NCBI GenBank assembly: GCA_002787035.1 | Contig: PCVP01000014.1 | Coordinates: forward strand, 50,422-114,421 | DNA from: Candidatus Peregrinibacteria bacterium CG11_big_fil_rev_8_21_14_0_20_49_14 | GTDB lineage: Bacteria > Patescibacteriota > Gracilibacteria > Peribacterales > Peribacteraceae | DNA length: 64,000 bases | Direction of reading: 5' to 3' | Part shown: in pieces, positions 7,664 through 15,993 of the stretch | How positions within the stretch are numbered: position 1 is the stretch's first letter | How the letters are laid out: the number at the start of each line of letters is the position of its first letter | Translations under genes and position numbers: made by a program | Notes under the pieces: generated by a model | What the model was told of the DNA's origin: nothing | The model's database searches: none | Seen by the model: only the letters and a program-made list of their open reading frames with translations

Positions 7664-8179
7664 TTACTCTTTGGTCTCGCTGTCACCTTCTTCCGGTGGC
7701 TTATCGGAAGTTTCTTCCACGTCGGGTGCAGCAGGCTCGCTTGGTGCTTCTTCTGTTGCTGCAGGCTCTTTAGCCTCTGCAGGAGAAGTTTGCGCTTCCG
7801 GAGGCTCTTCCTGCACGGGTTCAGCGGGAGTCTCTGGTGTGGCAGGTGCTTCTGCGGGAGGCGGTGGCGGAGGTGGGGGTGCTTCTTCCACGGCATTTTT
7901 GGACTTCTTCTTCGTGTATTTCTCCGCAAACTTCTCCATGTCCGCCATGCCATGACGAACCAGAAGACGAGCTACCGTATCACTTGGAATTGCTCCCATG
8001 GATACCCAGTGTCGAATTCTGTCTTCTTTTACGTCGAGTTCAAACGGATCTCGAGTCGGCAAATAGTGACCAAATACCTCAATGAACTTGCCTTTTACAG
8101 GCGCAGAATGCTCTGCAAGCACCATACGGAATGTCGGTGAGTTCTTTCGGCCGGTGCGTTGCAATCGAATGACGAGCAT
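7664..8179 (-). CDS. rpsP: 30S ribosomal protein S16 with long acidic Pro/Ala-rich tail
   Basis: Residues 1-85 are canonical S16 (MLVIRLQRTGRKNSPTFRMV, then GHYLPTRDPFELDVKEDRIRHW), a small-subunit assembly protein. The frame runs another 17 codons upstream, but the family start is the ATG at 8179. After residue about 95 a low-complexity tail of roughly 75 residues follows, with eight consecutive prolines, then many Pro, Ala and Glu. The total is 171 residues, about twice the usual length. It heads an rpsP-khpA pair and follows a DUF721 gene. Identification is secure; the tail is the odd feature and may be disordered on the ribosome surface. Confidence 0.95.
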   Translation of the reverse strand: MLVIRLQRTGRKNSPTFRMVLAEHSAPVKGKFIEVFGHYLPTRDPFELDVKEDRIRHWVSMGAIPSDTVARLLVRHGMADMEKFAEKYTKKKSKNAVEEAPPPPPPPPAEAPATPETPAEPVQEEPPEAQTSPAEAKEPAATEEAPSEPAAPDVEETSDKPPEEGDSETKE

Positions 8180-8255
8180 ACAATGGTAGCGGACTCTCAT
8201 TGAGTCAGCCCGCAGAGTGTAGGTAAGCAAAAAGCGCTATGCAACCTAAAAATGC

Positions 8256-8573
8256 TTAATTTGCGCTCTGAACATCCGACTGACCCTCTCTGCTGAGACG
8301 AATATCGGTAACCATTTCTGTTTCTGTCATCGTTCGAAGGTATGTGAGTAGGTCTTGCGCCTTCTGTTGGCATTCTTGTGAGGCTATGGAATGCGTACAG
8401 AGAATCGTTAAAACACCGTTAGTAAATGTGGTGGGACGCAAGTCGGCCTGGAACAGCTGTAAATGTTCGCTTATCCAATTCTCCGCATGGTGAATAACGA
8501 GCGATGCCTCACAATGGGAGGTTAAACCTCGCTTTTTTAGCACCCGAGACAGCAAAGAACCCACGTGATCCAT
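8256..8573 (-). CDS. DUF721/DciA-like protein
   Basis: The 105-residue product has the DUF721 pattern: an N-terminal helix VGSLLSRVLKKRGLTSHCEASLVIHHAENWI, then a strand-rich region with NGVLTILCTHSIASQECQQKAQDLLTYLR. DciA-type members of this family help load the replicative helicase DnaB; dnaB is in this window at 18183, but not adjacent. It follows the glycosyltransferase by 6 bases and precedes rpsP. The DUF721 assignment is moderately sure; the helicase-loading role is inferred from other bacteria. Confidence 0.65.
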   Translation of the reverse strand: MDHVGSLLSRVLKKRGLTSHCEASLVIHHAENWISEHLQLFQADLRPTTFTNGVLTILCTHSIASQECQQKAQDLLTYLRTMTETEMVTDIRLSREGQSDVQSAN

Positions 8574-8579
8574 AGGGAA

Positions 8580-9632
8580 TCATGATACCCGCAAGGCACT
8601 GAGAAAAACAGTCAGTGTTTCCGCCGCCGCCTGCTCCCATGTTGGAAGCCCCAGGGAAATATCCGGAGCGGAAGGCGGATTTCGAAAGGCGGCTATGTAC
8701 GCTTCTTCGTCCGGTTTCAAAAGTAACGAACCTGGGAGAGCCACTTCCGAAATTGCGGAGCAGTCGGTTGCAATAACAGGGCAGCCGCAAGCGGCGGCCT
8801 CGAGAACGGGAAAGCAGTAGCCTTCGTAGAGTGACGCCGTCACGAACGCAGTCGCACCCGAATACAACGCGGGGAGATCTTCCTCCGACACATCGGAGAT
8901 GACAGAAACACCGGAGGGAAGAGACAGTTTTAGAACTTCCGGACCCGAGGAAACCAAAATGAGCTTCGTATTTTTTTCATTCGATTTTTCGTATGCGTTC
9001 AGAAGGAACTGTACGTTTTTATGCTCTTTCGCATTGCCCACATACAGGAAGTACTCACCCGAAACGCCGCATCGCTGCAGCGTTTCAGATACTGATTGAT
9101 GCGAAACAGGTGAGAAGTTCAGACCGATACCTTCGTGAACCGTATGAATCTTTTTTTCGATAAGACTGCCGTACGTGTCACACAACTCGTGCTTCGTGTT
9201 ATGACTGACTGCAATAATGCTTTTCGCTTTTCGTACCGCACGCTGCATGATTATTTTGTATGCGCATCTCTTGGTGAAAGCGGCGGTATTTGGAAACCGA
9301 TGTAAAATAAGATCGTGAATGGTAACCACAAAAGGGACAGGACAATTAAACGGGACATTGAAATGCGGAGAGAAGAGCAGGTCTATGTTCGACCGACGAA
9401 GGATGGCGGGAAAACGTAGTTGCTCGGAAACAGAATAATGGGGAATATCTGCCTGAATAATTCGTATGCTCTTATCGAAATTTTTAAGCCAAGGCTCCGA
9501 ATCTGAACGGACAAACAACACCCATTTTATATCAGCCGAGGAGCGGACAAGGTGAGAGGCAATCTCTCTTGCATACCTTCCGATACCGAAGTTCCCGGAA
9601 GCAAAACGACAATCGATTCCAATAGTTGGCAT
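8580..9632 (-). CDS. Glycosyltransferase family 4
   Basis: This 350-residue protein is a GT-B fold glycosyltransferase that would transfer a sugar from a nucleotide donor onto a cell-surface glycan. The N-terminal half starts MPTIGIDCRFASGNFGIGRYAREIA. The C-terminal half has the donor-binding region FLYVGNAKEHKNVQFLLNAYE and the EGYCFPVLEAAACGCPVIATD segment (EX7E-type motif). It is the first gene of a run with the DUF721 gene and rpsP, and is divergent from prmC by 23 bases. Acceptor and sugar cannot be told. A second, more distant paralogue lies at 13011. Confidence 0.88.
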   Translation of the reverse strand: MPTIGIDCRFASGNFGIGRYAREIASHLVRSSADIKWVLFVRSDSEPWLKNFDKSIRIIQADIPHYSVSEQLRFPAILRRSNIDLLFSPHFNVPFNCPVPFVVTIHDLILHRFPNTAAFTKRCAYKIIMQRAVRKAKSIIAVSHNTKHELCDTYGSLIEKKIHTVHEGIGLNFSPVSHQSVSETLQRCGVSGEYFLYVGNAKEHKNVQFLLNAYEKSNEKNTKLILVSSGPEVLKLSLPSGVSVISDVSEEDLPALYSGATAFVTASLYEGYCFPVLEAAACGCPVIATDCSAISEVALPGSLLLKPDEEAYIAAFRNPPSAPDISLGLPTWEQAAAETLTVFLSALRVS

Positions 9633-9655
9633 ATTTTCAGTACCATAGTACTCGT

Positions 9656-10453
9656 ATGAATATCAGAAATGCACTGAAAGAGTCAGGTTTGCCATCTCTC
9701 GAAGCGGAAGTACTTCTTTCTAAGGTACTGGGGACAGATAGAACGATGCTGCTAACTCATGGCGATACGATGTTACGGAACGAGGATGAAGCCCTGTTCA
9801 CATTTTTTACGGATCGCAGAAAGAAGAATGAGCCGATATCGTACATTGTGGGATACAAAGAATTTTACGGCAGACAATTTGACGTCAATAGCGACGTACT
9901 CATCCCAAGGCCTGCGACAGAAGGTCTGGTGGACACTGTGCTTCAATTTTTCCAAGAAGGAGAGGGAGGGTGCACGGAAATTGATACGGATATCTCCGCT
10001 CTCGTTCTCCCTTTTGAAGGGAGGGGGGAACCGAAGCTGCTCGCAGACATCGGAACCGGTAGCGGGTGCATAGCAACAACCCTTGCTCTCCATACTCCGT
10101 ATGAAATTCTTGCGACAGACATATCCGACGGAGCCCTATTTGTAGCCAAAAAGAACGCAATAAACCACGGAGTTTCACACAAGATTTCTTTTACGAAAGG
10201 ATCAATGCTGGGTCCGCTTGTGAATATGAGTACATACTTCTTCGTGGTCACCAATCCTCCGTATATTCCGACCACAGAATCTCTCATGCCAGATGTTGCG
10301 GACTATGAACCACATGGAGCTCTCTTTGCGGGACAAGACGGTATGAGCGTACTGCTCCCGCTCTTCTTGGAAGCAAAGTCGCATCCTTTCTGTTCTGGCA
10401 TTGCATTGGAGTGCCGTAATTTTCAGGCGGAAGAGCTTCTCAAGATTCTCTAG
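9656..10453 (+). CDS. prmC: Peptide chain release factor N5-glutamine methyltransferase
   Basis: PrmC (HemK) methylates the GGQ glutamine of release factors using S-adenosylmethionine. The 265-residue protein has the N-terminal helical release-factor-binding domain, then the Rossmann methyltransferase with ADIGTGSGCIATTLAL (AdoMet site) and VTNPPYIPT (the diagnostic NPPY catalytic motif). The ATG at 9656 is preferred over a TTG at 9626 because homology begins at MNIRNALKESGL. An insertion between LIPRPATE and the AdoMet site (EGEGGCTEIDTDISAL) is longer than usual. It is followed by purA on the same strand. Confidence 0.92.
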   Translation: MNIRNALKESGLPSLEAEVLLSKVLGTDRTMLLTHGDTMLRNEDEALFTFFTDRRKKNEPISYIVGYKEFYGRQFDVNSDVLIPRPATEGLVDTVLQFFQEGEGGCTEIDTDISALVLPFEGRGEPKLLADIGTGSGCIATTLALHTPYEILATDISDGALFVAKKNAINHGVSHKISFTKGSMLGPLVNMSTYFFVVTNPPYIPTTESLMPDVADYEPHGALFAGQDGMSVLLPLFLEAKSHPFCSGIALECRNFQAEELLKIL

Positions 10454-10485
10454 AGAGCAAGAGAGATTCGTGCTACTTTGCAGTC

Positions 10486-11727
10486 GTGCAGAAGCTGCTT
10501 TCATCGCTCGGCCCCGTCGCCGCCGTCATAGGTGCGCAGTGGGGTGATGAAGGAAAAGGAAAAGTCACGGACATTCTGGCAGAGCATTACGATATTATTG
10601 CCAGAGCGTGCGGAGGAGCAAACGCAGGACACACCATAGTAATCAACGGTACGAAACACGTTTTCCATCTGCTTCCCTCCGGGTGTTTGCATGAAAAAAA
10701 AGATATCGTGCTGGGTGCGGGAATGGTGCTACATCTGCCGACACTTCTGGAAGAAATAGAAACGCTGAAAGAGAGTGGCATAGATATCGTGAACAGACTG
10801 TATATATCGCCTGAATCACATATTCTTTTCGATTTTCACAAAGAGATCGACGGCGCCTTGGAAGAACTGAGAAGCAGAGAAAAGGGGCAGGGGATAGGGA
10901 CGACAAAAAGAGGAATAGGACCCGCATATATGGATAAAGCGGAACGTGTCGGCATACGAATGGAAATGCTCGGAAAGAATATAGAGGGCGAGCTGAAAGA
11001 AAGAGCAAAACGCGTACTGCAGTGCTACGGAGTGACCATAGATACCGACAAAGAAATGGCAAATATGTCTGCTGCTCATGCGGTACTGAAAGGCAGAGTG
11101 ATTGATACCATAGAGCACATGCATAGCGGACTTTCAAACGGGAAAACTATTCTCATAGAGGGCGCACAAGCCACACTGTTGGATATAGACCATGGAACCT
11201 ACCCGTACGTGACAAGCAGTTCCACCACCATCGCAGGCGCATTGCAGGGACTCGGCCTGCCGCCCAACGCTCTGACATCGTGCATAGGAGTAGCCAAGGC
11301 GTACTGTACAAGAGTGGGGTCAGGACCATTCCTGACCGAAATGGATGAAGAGCATGCCGATAGAATTCGTACGAAAGGAGGAGAATTTGGGGCGACAACA
11401 GGTCGACCGAGAAGGTGCGGCTGGCTTCATATTCCGGATTTGAAACGAACAGCGCAGATCAACGGATTCACACACTGGAATATTACAAAGCTGGATGTGC
11501 TGGATACCGAGTCCGAAGTGAGCGTCGGCATAGACTCCAAAAGCGATGCGGAAGCCATATACGATGCGATTCCGGGATGGATGGAACCTACGGTAGGTAT
11601 GACTTCGTTTGCAGATCTTCCGGAGAATGCACAAAAGTACATCTACTTCTTAGAGCAGAAGACAGGTGTCCCCGCAGCGTTAATAGGAACGGGGCAGGGA
11701 AGGGAAGAGATGATTATAAAGAGCTGA
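10486..11727 (+). CDS. purA: Adenylosuccinate synthetase
   Basis: PurA joins IMP and aspartate with GTP to make adenylosuccinate, the first committed step to AMP. The 413-residue protein is near full family length. Motifs include AVIGAQWGDEGKGKVTDIL (GTP/IMP site), GGANAGHTI, GTTKRGIGPAYMDK and TTGRPRRCGWLHIPDLK near the C-terminus. The start is a GTG at 10486. A TACTTT box (10474-10479) ends 6 bases upstream, so the message is probably leaderless. It follows prmC by 32 bases. Identification is secure. Confidence 0.96.
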   Translation: MQKLLSSLGPVAAVIGAQWGDEGKGKVTDILAEHYDIIARACGGANAGHTIVINGTKHVFHLLPSGCLHEKKDIVLGAGMVLHLPTLLEEIETLKESGIDIVNRLYISPESHILFDFHKEIDGALEELRSREKGQGIGTTKRGIGPAYMDKAERVGIRMEMLGKNIEGELKERAKRVLQCYGVTIDTDKEMANMSAAHAVLKGRVIDTIEHMHSGLSNGKTILIEGAQATLLDIDHGTYPYVTSSSTTIAGALQGLGLPPNALTSCIGVAKAYCTRVGSGPFLTEMDEEHADRIRTKGGEFGATTGRPRRCGWLHIPDLKRTAQINGFTHWNITKLDVLDTESEVSVGIDSKSDAEAIYDAIPGWMEPTVGMTSFADLPENAQKYIYFLEQKTGVPAALIGTGQGREEMIIKS

Positions 11728-11768
11728 CATATTGCCAAAGAACAAAATTGGCTATAGTAAGTCACTTT

Positions 11769-12125
11769 ATGGATAGAAGCAGAGAAAGCAATTGGCTGCT
11801 TGAAAAATTGCGATGTGAAGTTTCGCAGGTCGATGCGGCCTTTATAGTGGAACCTGAAAGGGTGTTACCGTTACCCGACAGAACAATCGTATCTGCCTGG
11901 ATACAAAAAAGATGCCAAACAGTCATCAGGCTTGGTGATGAAATCCTTCATGAAAGTACACCGAAGGTAATACAGGTTTGCAAAATAACTCTGAATACCG
12001 GCAAAGGAGTTCCAAGACCCATAGATGTATCGGATGTGCACGACGAAGCAGCGATCGTCGTTATGCAGCTTATGAATTCCTTACAAAACAGGCAGTGGGA
12101 ACTGCTGCGAAAAGAAGAGGGCTAG
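11769..12125 (+). CDS. Small hypothetical protein
   Basis: I do not recognise this 118-residue soluble protein. The frame is open far upstream inside purA, but the first sensible start is the ATG at 11769. It has a good promoter: TTGCCA (11732-11737) and TATAGT (11753-11758), ending 10 bases before the ATG. The sequence (MDRSRESNWLLEKLRCEVSQ, a strand-rich middle, then HDEAAIVVMQLMNSLQNRQ) has no signal peptide and could be a small alpha/beta protein. Its stop overlaps the convergent nadK stop by a few bases. It is likely real; no function is assigned. Confidence 0.6.
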   Translation: MDRSRESNWLLEKLRCEVSQVDAAFIVEPERVLPLPDRTIVSAWIQKRCQTVIRLGDEILHESTPKVIQVCKITLNTGKGVPRPIDVSDVHDEAAIVVMQLMNSLQNRQWELLRKEEG

Positions 12126-13006
12126 TCCACTCGTTCGCCCCACTTCAATTTTTCTCGAAGAGTGTGAAAAAACGTATCTTGTTTTAAGCGCAGAAACTTT
12201 ACGGTGTCACCGCAAGCACATGCTGTTACTTTATCTCCGTTTTCAAGCGGTACGTACACTTGTCCGTCGACGGTAAGTACGACCTCCGTATCTTTAAACT
12301 TGTTCGATTTTGTCATCACTTCAACCGTCACTTTCTGGTTGCTGGGTATGACCACAGGTTTCTGGCTGAAGCTGTGCGGATTGATTGGCGTGAGGATGGT
12401 TGCAGCCAATGTAGGGTGGACTATGGGACCTCCGGCAGCAAGAGAATAGGCGGTTGAGCCCGTGGGTGTGGCTATTATAAGCCCATCCGCATGGTACGAC
12501 GTAAGATCTTCCCCGTTGACCATCGTGCGCAAATCCACGAGTCTTGCGATAGTTCCCTGCGCGATAACAGCTTCATTGAGCGCGAATCCTTCAAAAACAT
12601 TTTTTGTACCTCTCGTGGCAACAACGGAAAGAATACTGCGATTTTCAAGTACGCCTTCACCGGTAAGAAGCCTAGGGATAATGGTGTCCGCATCGGCGAT
12701 CTCCGTCTCAGCCAAGAATCCGACTGTCCCTCTGTTCACACTCAGAATTGGTGTTTTGAATGTTCTCAGCTCTCGTATTGCACGAAGGATTGTGCCGTCA
12801 CCCCCTATGACAACCAATAAATCTATGTCATCTTCGCTATGAAATTGAGCAAAATCTTTTGAACAGTCAACATCACTCAACCTGGTTGGGTCTGTATAAA
12901 TTACCGCTCCCAGATCCGTAAGTATTGTAAGCACTTTCGAGACGGATTCATTTTTATACGTCAGGCCCGATTTCACCGTCACGCCGATGCGCTTGTATTG
13001 CAACAT
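12122..13006 (-). CDS. nadK: NAD kinase
   Basis: NadK phosphorylates NAD to NADP. The 294-residue protein shows the family motifs: VVIGGDGTILRAIRELR (GGDG phosphate-binding site, about residues 66-82), NRGTVGFLAE, FALNEAVI, and YHADGLIIATPTGSTAYSLAAGGPIVHP. A TACAAT box at 13013-13018 lies exactly 6 bases before the ATG, with a TG-extended element. The gene therefore has its own probable leaderless promoter although it abuts the upstream glycosyltransferase gene. Identification is secure. Confidence 0.95.
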   Translation of the reverse strand: MLQYKRIGVTVKSGLTYKNESVSKVLTILTDLGAVIYTDPTRLSDVDCSKDFAQFHSEDDIDLLVVIGGDGTILRAIRELRTFKTPILSVNRGTVGFLAETEIADADTIIPRLLTGEGVLENRSILSVVATRGTKNVFEGFALNEAVIAQGTIARLVDLRTMVNGEDLTSYHADGLIIATPTGSTAYSLAAGGPIVHPTLAATILTPINPHSFSQKPVVIPSNQKVTVEVMTKSNKFKDTEVVLTVDGQVYVPLENGDKVTACACGDTVKFLRLKQDTFFHTLREKLKWGERVD

Positions 13007-13010
13007 GCCG

Positions 13011-14069
13011 CTATTGTAACACTTTCACAATATTGAGAAAGAGATCTGCCGTTCGTTTCCAGGAAAAAGTACCTGCCTGAACGGGTCCTTGCGTACGAAG
13101 ACGGGAACGAACCGACTCATTTGTGAGAATGGTACTCAAACCCGAAGCAATGCTGCGTACGTCTTCGGGGTCCACCAGTAGCGCCGAATCTCCTGCAACC
13201 TCCGACAAACTGCCACGGTCTGACGTGAGAACAGGTACCCCGCGTTGCAAGGCATCCAGAACCTGCATGCCGAACCCCTCGTAGAGAGAAGGCAATGCCA
13301 ATACGGCACATGAATGAAGAAGATCCCTGTACTGTTGCTCATCTATGTATCCTATAAAATCGGCACCGTCTGTCTCTTGTGCCAAACGTACGATATTGTT
13401 GTCGTTCCATCCTCGACCTCCTGCAAGAACCAACTTATATTTTTTTCGCAGATTTTCAGGGAGTGAGGCGTATGCCTGAAGAAGTCGGTACTGATTTTTA
13501 CGAGGTGACAATGTTGCGACGCACAGAATCATGTTTTCATTCGACTCAGATACGGCAGCACTTTCACGCACAGGACCCGCAAAAATGGGAGTGATGGCAG
13601 TCTCCGAAAGTGAAGGAAATTGCTTGAGCAGATCATTTTTCGTAGAGGTACTTACAGTGAGAATGTGGGCGGCTTTCCGCAGTGCCCCTTTCGCAAGCAG
13701 ACGCTCTATGATTGTTGCTTTCTTATTGTGAATATCGGGTCTGAAAGCAATGAGGTCGTGTACGACAGGTATGCAGAGATATTTTTTGGGAAGGAAGAAC
13801 GGTACGATAAAACTCGTGAGGCTAACGTACATAGACGGCTGTTTTAACCCGACAAAATAAAGGAAAGCGCGAACGTGCCACAGAACACCTGAACGGAATG
13901 TTTTTGTTTTCGGTGAGTATTGCTCCCACTCAGAAGGTAACGGAGAGTCGCACAGGAGAATCAATTCTTGCTCCCTGCGAAGCAGCTCAGATACAAGTCC
14001 GTACGTCCACTGACCTTTGCCGGCTCTCTGAGAGCGGCACGCTTCCCGAACATCCACTGCCAAATTCAT
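13011..14069 (-). CDS. Glycosyltransferase family 4
   Basis: This is a 352-residue GT-B glycosyltransferase. It starts MNLAVDVREACRSQRAGKGQWTYGLVSELLRR. The C-terminal domain holds LCVATLSPRKNQYRLLQAYASLP, the YEGFGMQVLDALQRGVPVLTSD motif (EX7E type) and GSLSEVAGDSALLVDPED. It probably adds a sugar to a surface polysaccharide or glycolipid; donor and acceptor are unknown. A TAGACT box (14076-14081) ends 6 bases before the ATG. It ends 4 bases before nadK on the same strand. Confidence 0.9.
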   Translation of the reverse strand: MNLAVDVREACRSQRAGKGQWTYGLVSELLRREQELILLCDSPLPSEWEQYSPKTKTFRSGVLWHVRAFLYFVGLKQPSMYVSLTSFIVPFFLPKKYLCIPVVHDLIAFRPDIHNKKATIIERLLAKGALRKAAHILTVSTSTKNDLLKQFPSLSETAITPIFAGPVRESAAVSESNENMILCVATLSPRKNQYRLLQAYASLPENLRKKYKLVLAGGRGWNDNNIVRLAQETDGADFIGYIDEQQYRDLLHSCAVLALPSLYEGFGMQVLDALQRGVPVLTSDRGSLSEVAGDSALLVDPEDVRSIASGLSTILTNESVRSRLRTQGPVQAGTFSWKRTADLFLNIVKVLQ

Positions 14070-14114
14070 AAACCTAGTCTAGTGGTGGATATCGCAGGAT
14101 GCTATGCTGTAATC

Positions 14115-14720
14115 ATGGCTAATTCTCTCATCCGTAAAATCAGTGCAATGGAGCTGGAAGAGCAAATTCTTAATGCAGGAGCTCTTATGGCACTCATCGG
14201 GGTATTTTTCCCATGGGTTGGCGGGGAATGGCTTGGCGGTGAATCTGTGACGTACGCAGGATTCAGCTTTTATACGGGATTTATGGGAATTGCGGTACTG
14301 CTACTGGAACTTTTCATACTTCTCATCACTATCATACCTCTTACGGGAGGACCTGCTCTCGTACGCAAAGGGAGTAAGGATACCGTACGACTTCTTGTAT
14401 CGGCACAAGCTGCAATTCTGATTCTGGCATCTCTTTCTGTCCTCACAAAAACCACACTTGAATTTGCCCGAATGGAATTGCGATTCGGAATATACATTTC
14501 TCTTGTGGGAAGTCTGGTAGCTCTGCTGTATTCATTTCTGCGTTTTCAAGAAAAGAGGAGACGTGAAGTGCATAACCTCTTCCATCACCCGGAAGAAGAA
14601 ACATTTTCCCAAAATCATAATCCTTCCATACACTCGGTTCCACAAGAGCGCGCTGCCCCTCAGGCTCCGCCTCCACCCGAAGCTCCCGCTGCGGATGAAC
14701 ACCGTTTCCACTCTCCCTAA
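14115..14720 (+). CDS. Hypothetical membrane protein with four helices
   Basis: The 201-residue protein has four predicted membrane helices (about 20-38, 53-77, 92-113, 123-143) and a cytoplasmic Pro/Ala/His-rich tail of about 55 residues. The family is not recognised. The ATG at 14115 is chosen because a TATGCT box (14103-14108) ends 6 bases upstream; the longer frame from 13968 overlaps the divergent glycosyltransferase. Its stop is immediately followed by the ATG of the next gene, so the two are translationally coupled. Confidence 0.7.
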   Translation: MANSLIRKISAMELEEQILNAGALMALIGVFFPWVGGEWLGGESVTYAGFSFYTGFMGIAVLLLELFILLITIIPLTGGPALVRKGSKDTVRLLVSAQAAILILASLSVLTKTTLEFARMELRFGIYISLVGSLVALLYSFLRFQEKRRREVHNLFHHPEEETFSQNHNPSIHSVPQERAAPQAPPPPEAPAADEHRFHSP

Positions 14721-15053
14721 ATGCCCTCTGACTACAAAGATGAAGATCTCGTATATGTCGACCCTCGTAAAAGAGCGGTTGTTGGTATCGTGGAATGGTC
14801 TGCGGACGGCAACCCGAAAAAATTGGAGATGGAATCTACGGAAAAGATTGATGATGACGATGATGACGGCAAAGAAAAAGGGAAAGGCAAAGGCGGCAGA
14901 ATGCCCCGAAAACGGAAAAGATATTACCCTTGGGGAACGTATAAAAGCATGAAAAAGCTTTTCCGCATTGAAGGTAAGGAAAAAGAAATTGAAAACTATA
15001 AGACATTGGACACAGCCATAGACTTAGCGGTAAACGAACCTTTCTGGGACTAA
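14721..15053 (+). CDS. Hypothetical charged protein
   Basis: This 110-residue protein begins directly after the preceding stop codon, implying co-expression with the membrane protein. It has a run of six aspartates near residue 45, then a Lys/Gly-rich basic block (KEKGKGKGGRMPRKRKRY), then a moderately structured C-terminus ending NEPFWD. It could be a soluble partner of the membrane protein or a nucleic-acid-binding protein; nothing more can be said. Its end overlaps the convergent fbp gene by four bases. Confidence 0.6.
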   Translation: MPSDYKDEDLVYVDPRKRAVVGIVEWSADGNPKKLEMESTEKIDDDDDDGKEKGKGKGGRMPRKRKRYYPWGTYKSMKKLFRIEGKEKEIENYKTLDTAIDLAVNEPFWD

Positions 15054-15988
15054 GCTGCAAGAACTTTCGCCAAGCTGTTCACATCATTCTGAGAGCCGAC
15101 TATGAGAGGCGTTCTCATGTCTATATCTGTGATTTTTTTATCGAGTATGGGCACGTGACCATCTGAGGCAGCACCTCCTGCCTGTTCTACGAGATAGGCG
15201 AAAGGCCCGCATTCAAAAACAAGACGAAGTTTCCCTTCGGGATACGCACTTCCTCCCACATTCGTAAAGACACCCTGACCTTTGCTGAAGATATGATGAA
15301 TGTCAGCAACCATGCATCCCGAATAGCGGAGAGTTTTTTCTTCTTCCATCCATGTTGCCATGACTTGTTTATACGCCTGGTTTTCGTTGACCGCTCTCAG
15401 GTTTCCCGGACTGTAATTTTTTGCATTATCTGCTATGCCAAGATACTCACGCAGTAAGACGTATTCACCGACATCGTTTAAAAGGAACTCGTGCACACCG
15501 TCTCCTGTCGAATACACCAGAATCGTTCGGGGACCGTAGAGAACATACATGGCAGCAACTTGTTCGCGGGGAGTTTTTCCAATCACATCTCCTTTGTATA
15601 TTCCGACAATGGTACCAATGGAGAAGTTGGCATCCACCAAAGAAGAACCGTCCAGAGGGTCGAATACGACGCTGTAGGGAGCTTTAGAATCCAGTTCTAT
15701 GACATCCTTTTGTTCCTCCGATATATAGCAACACACCAAACCGCTCTCGCAGAGATGTTGTCGTAAAATATCATCACTGAGAACATCCAATTTGAGTTGT
15801 TCCTCTCCAAACTGATTTGTATTGCCACTCAGCCCGGTTTCTGTGGTTTGTATGGCATAACTTATGTACTTTGCCGCTCTGGATATATCTATTATGAGGT
15901 GCCTGAGATCATCTTCTGCGGGAGATTTATGCAATAAGTGATAATTCAGAGAAAGGTTTTCTGGGACGGGACAAGATGCGGAAGTCAT
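15050..15988 (-). CDS. fbp: Fructose-1,6-bisphosphatase class I
   Basis: The enzyme removes the 1-phosphate of fructose 1,6-bisphosphate, the controlling step of gluconeogenesis. The 312-residue protein carries the class I signatures SEEQKDVIELD (metal site), VVFDPLDGSSLVDANFSIGTIVGIY (about 95-119), and the C-terminal YPEGKLRLVFECGPFAYLVEQAGGAASDG. The ATG at 15988 gives MTSASCPVPENLSL; the frame continues 21 codons upstream into gap. It starts 5 bases downstream of the gap stop codon, so the two form an operon. Identification is secure. Confidence 0.95.
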   Translation of the reverse strand: MTSASCPVPENLSLNYHLLHKSPAEDDLRHLIIDISRAAKYISYAIQTTETGLSGNTNQFGEEQLKLDVLSDDILRQHLCESGLVCCYISEEQKDVIELDSKAPYSVVFDPLDGSSLVDANFSIGTIVGIYKGDVIGKTPREQVAAMYVLYGPRTILVYSTGDGVHEFLLNDVGEYVLLREYLGIADNAKNYSPGNLRAVNENQAYKQVMATWMEEEKTLRYSGCMVADIHHIFSKGQGVFTNVGGSAYPEGKLRLVFECGPFAYLVEQAGGAASDGHVPILDKKITDIDMRTPLIVGSQNDVNSLAKVLAA

Positions 15989-15993
15989 CTGAA

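Noticed and set aside
7595..8140. 181-codon plus-strand frame opposite rpsP
   Set aside because: The minus strand carries unmistakable S16. The plus frame is Cys/Arg/Phe-rich low complexity produced by the Pro/Ala tail.
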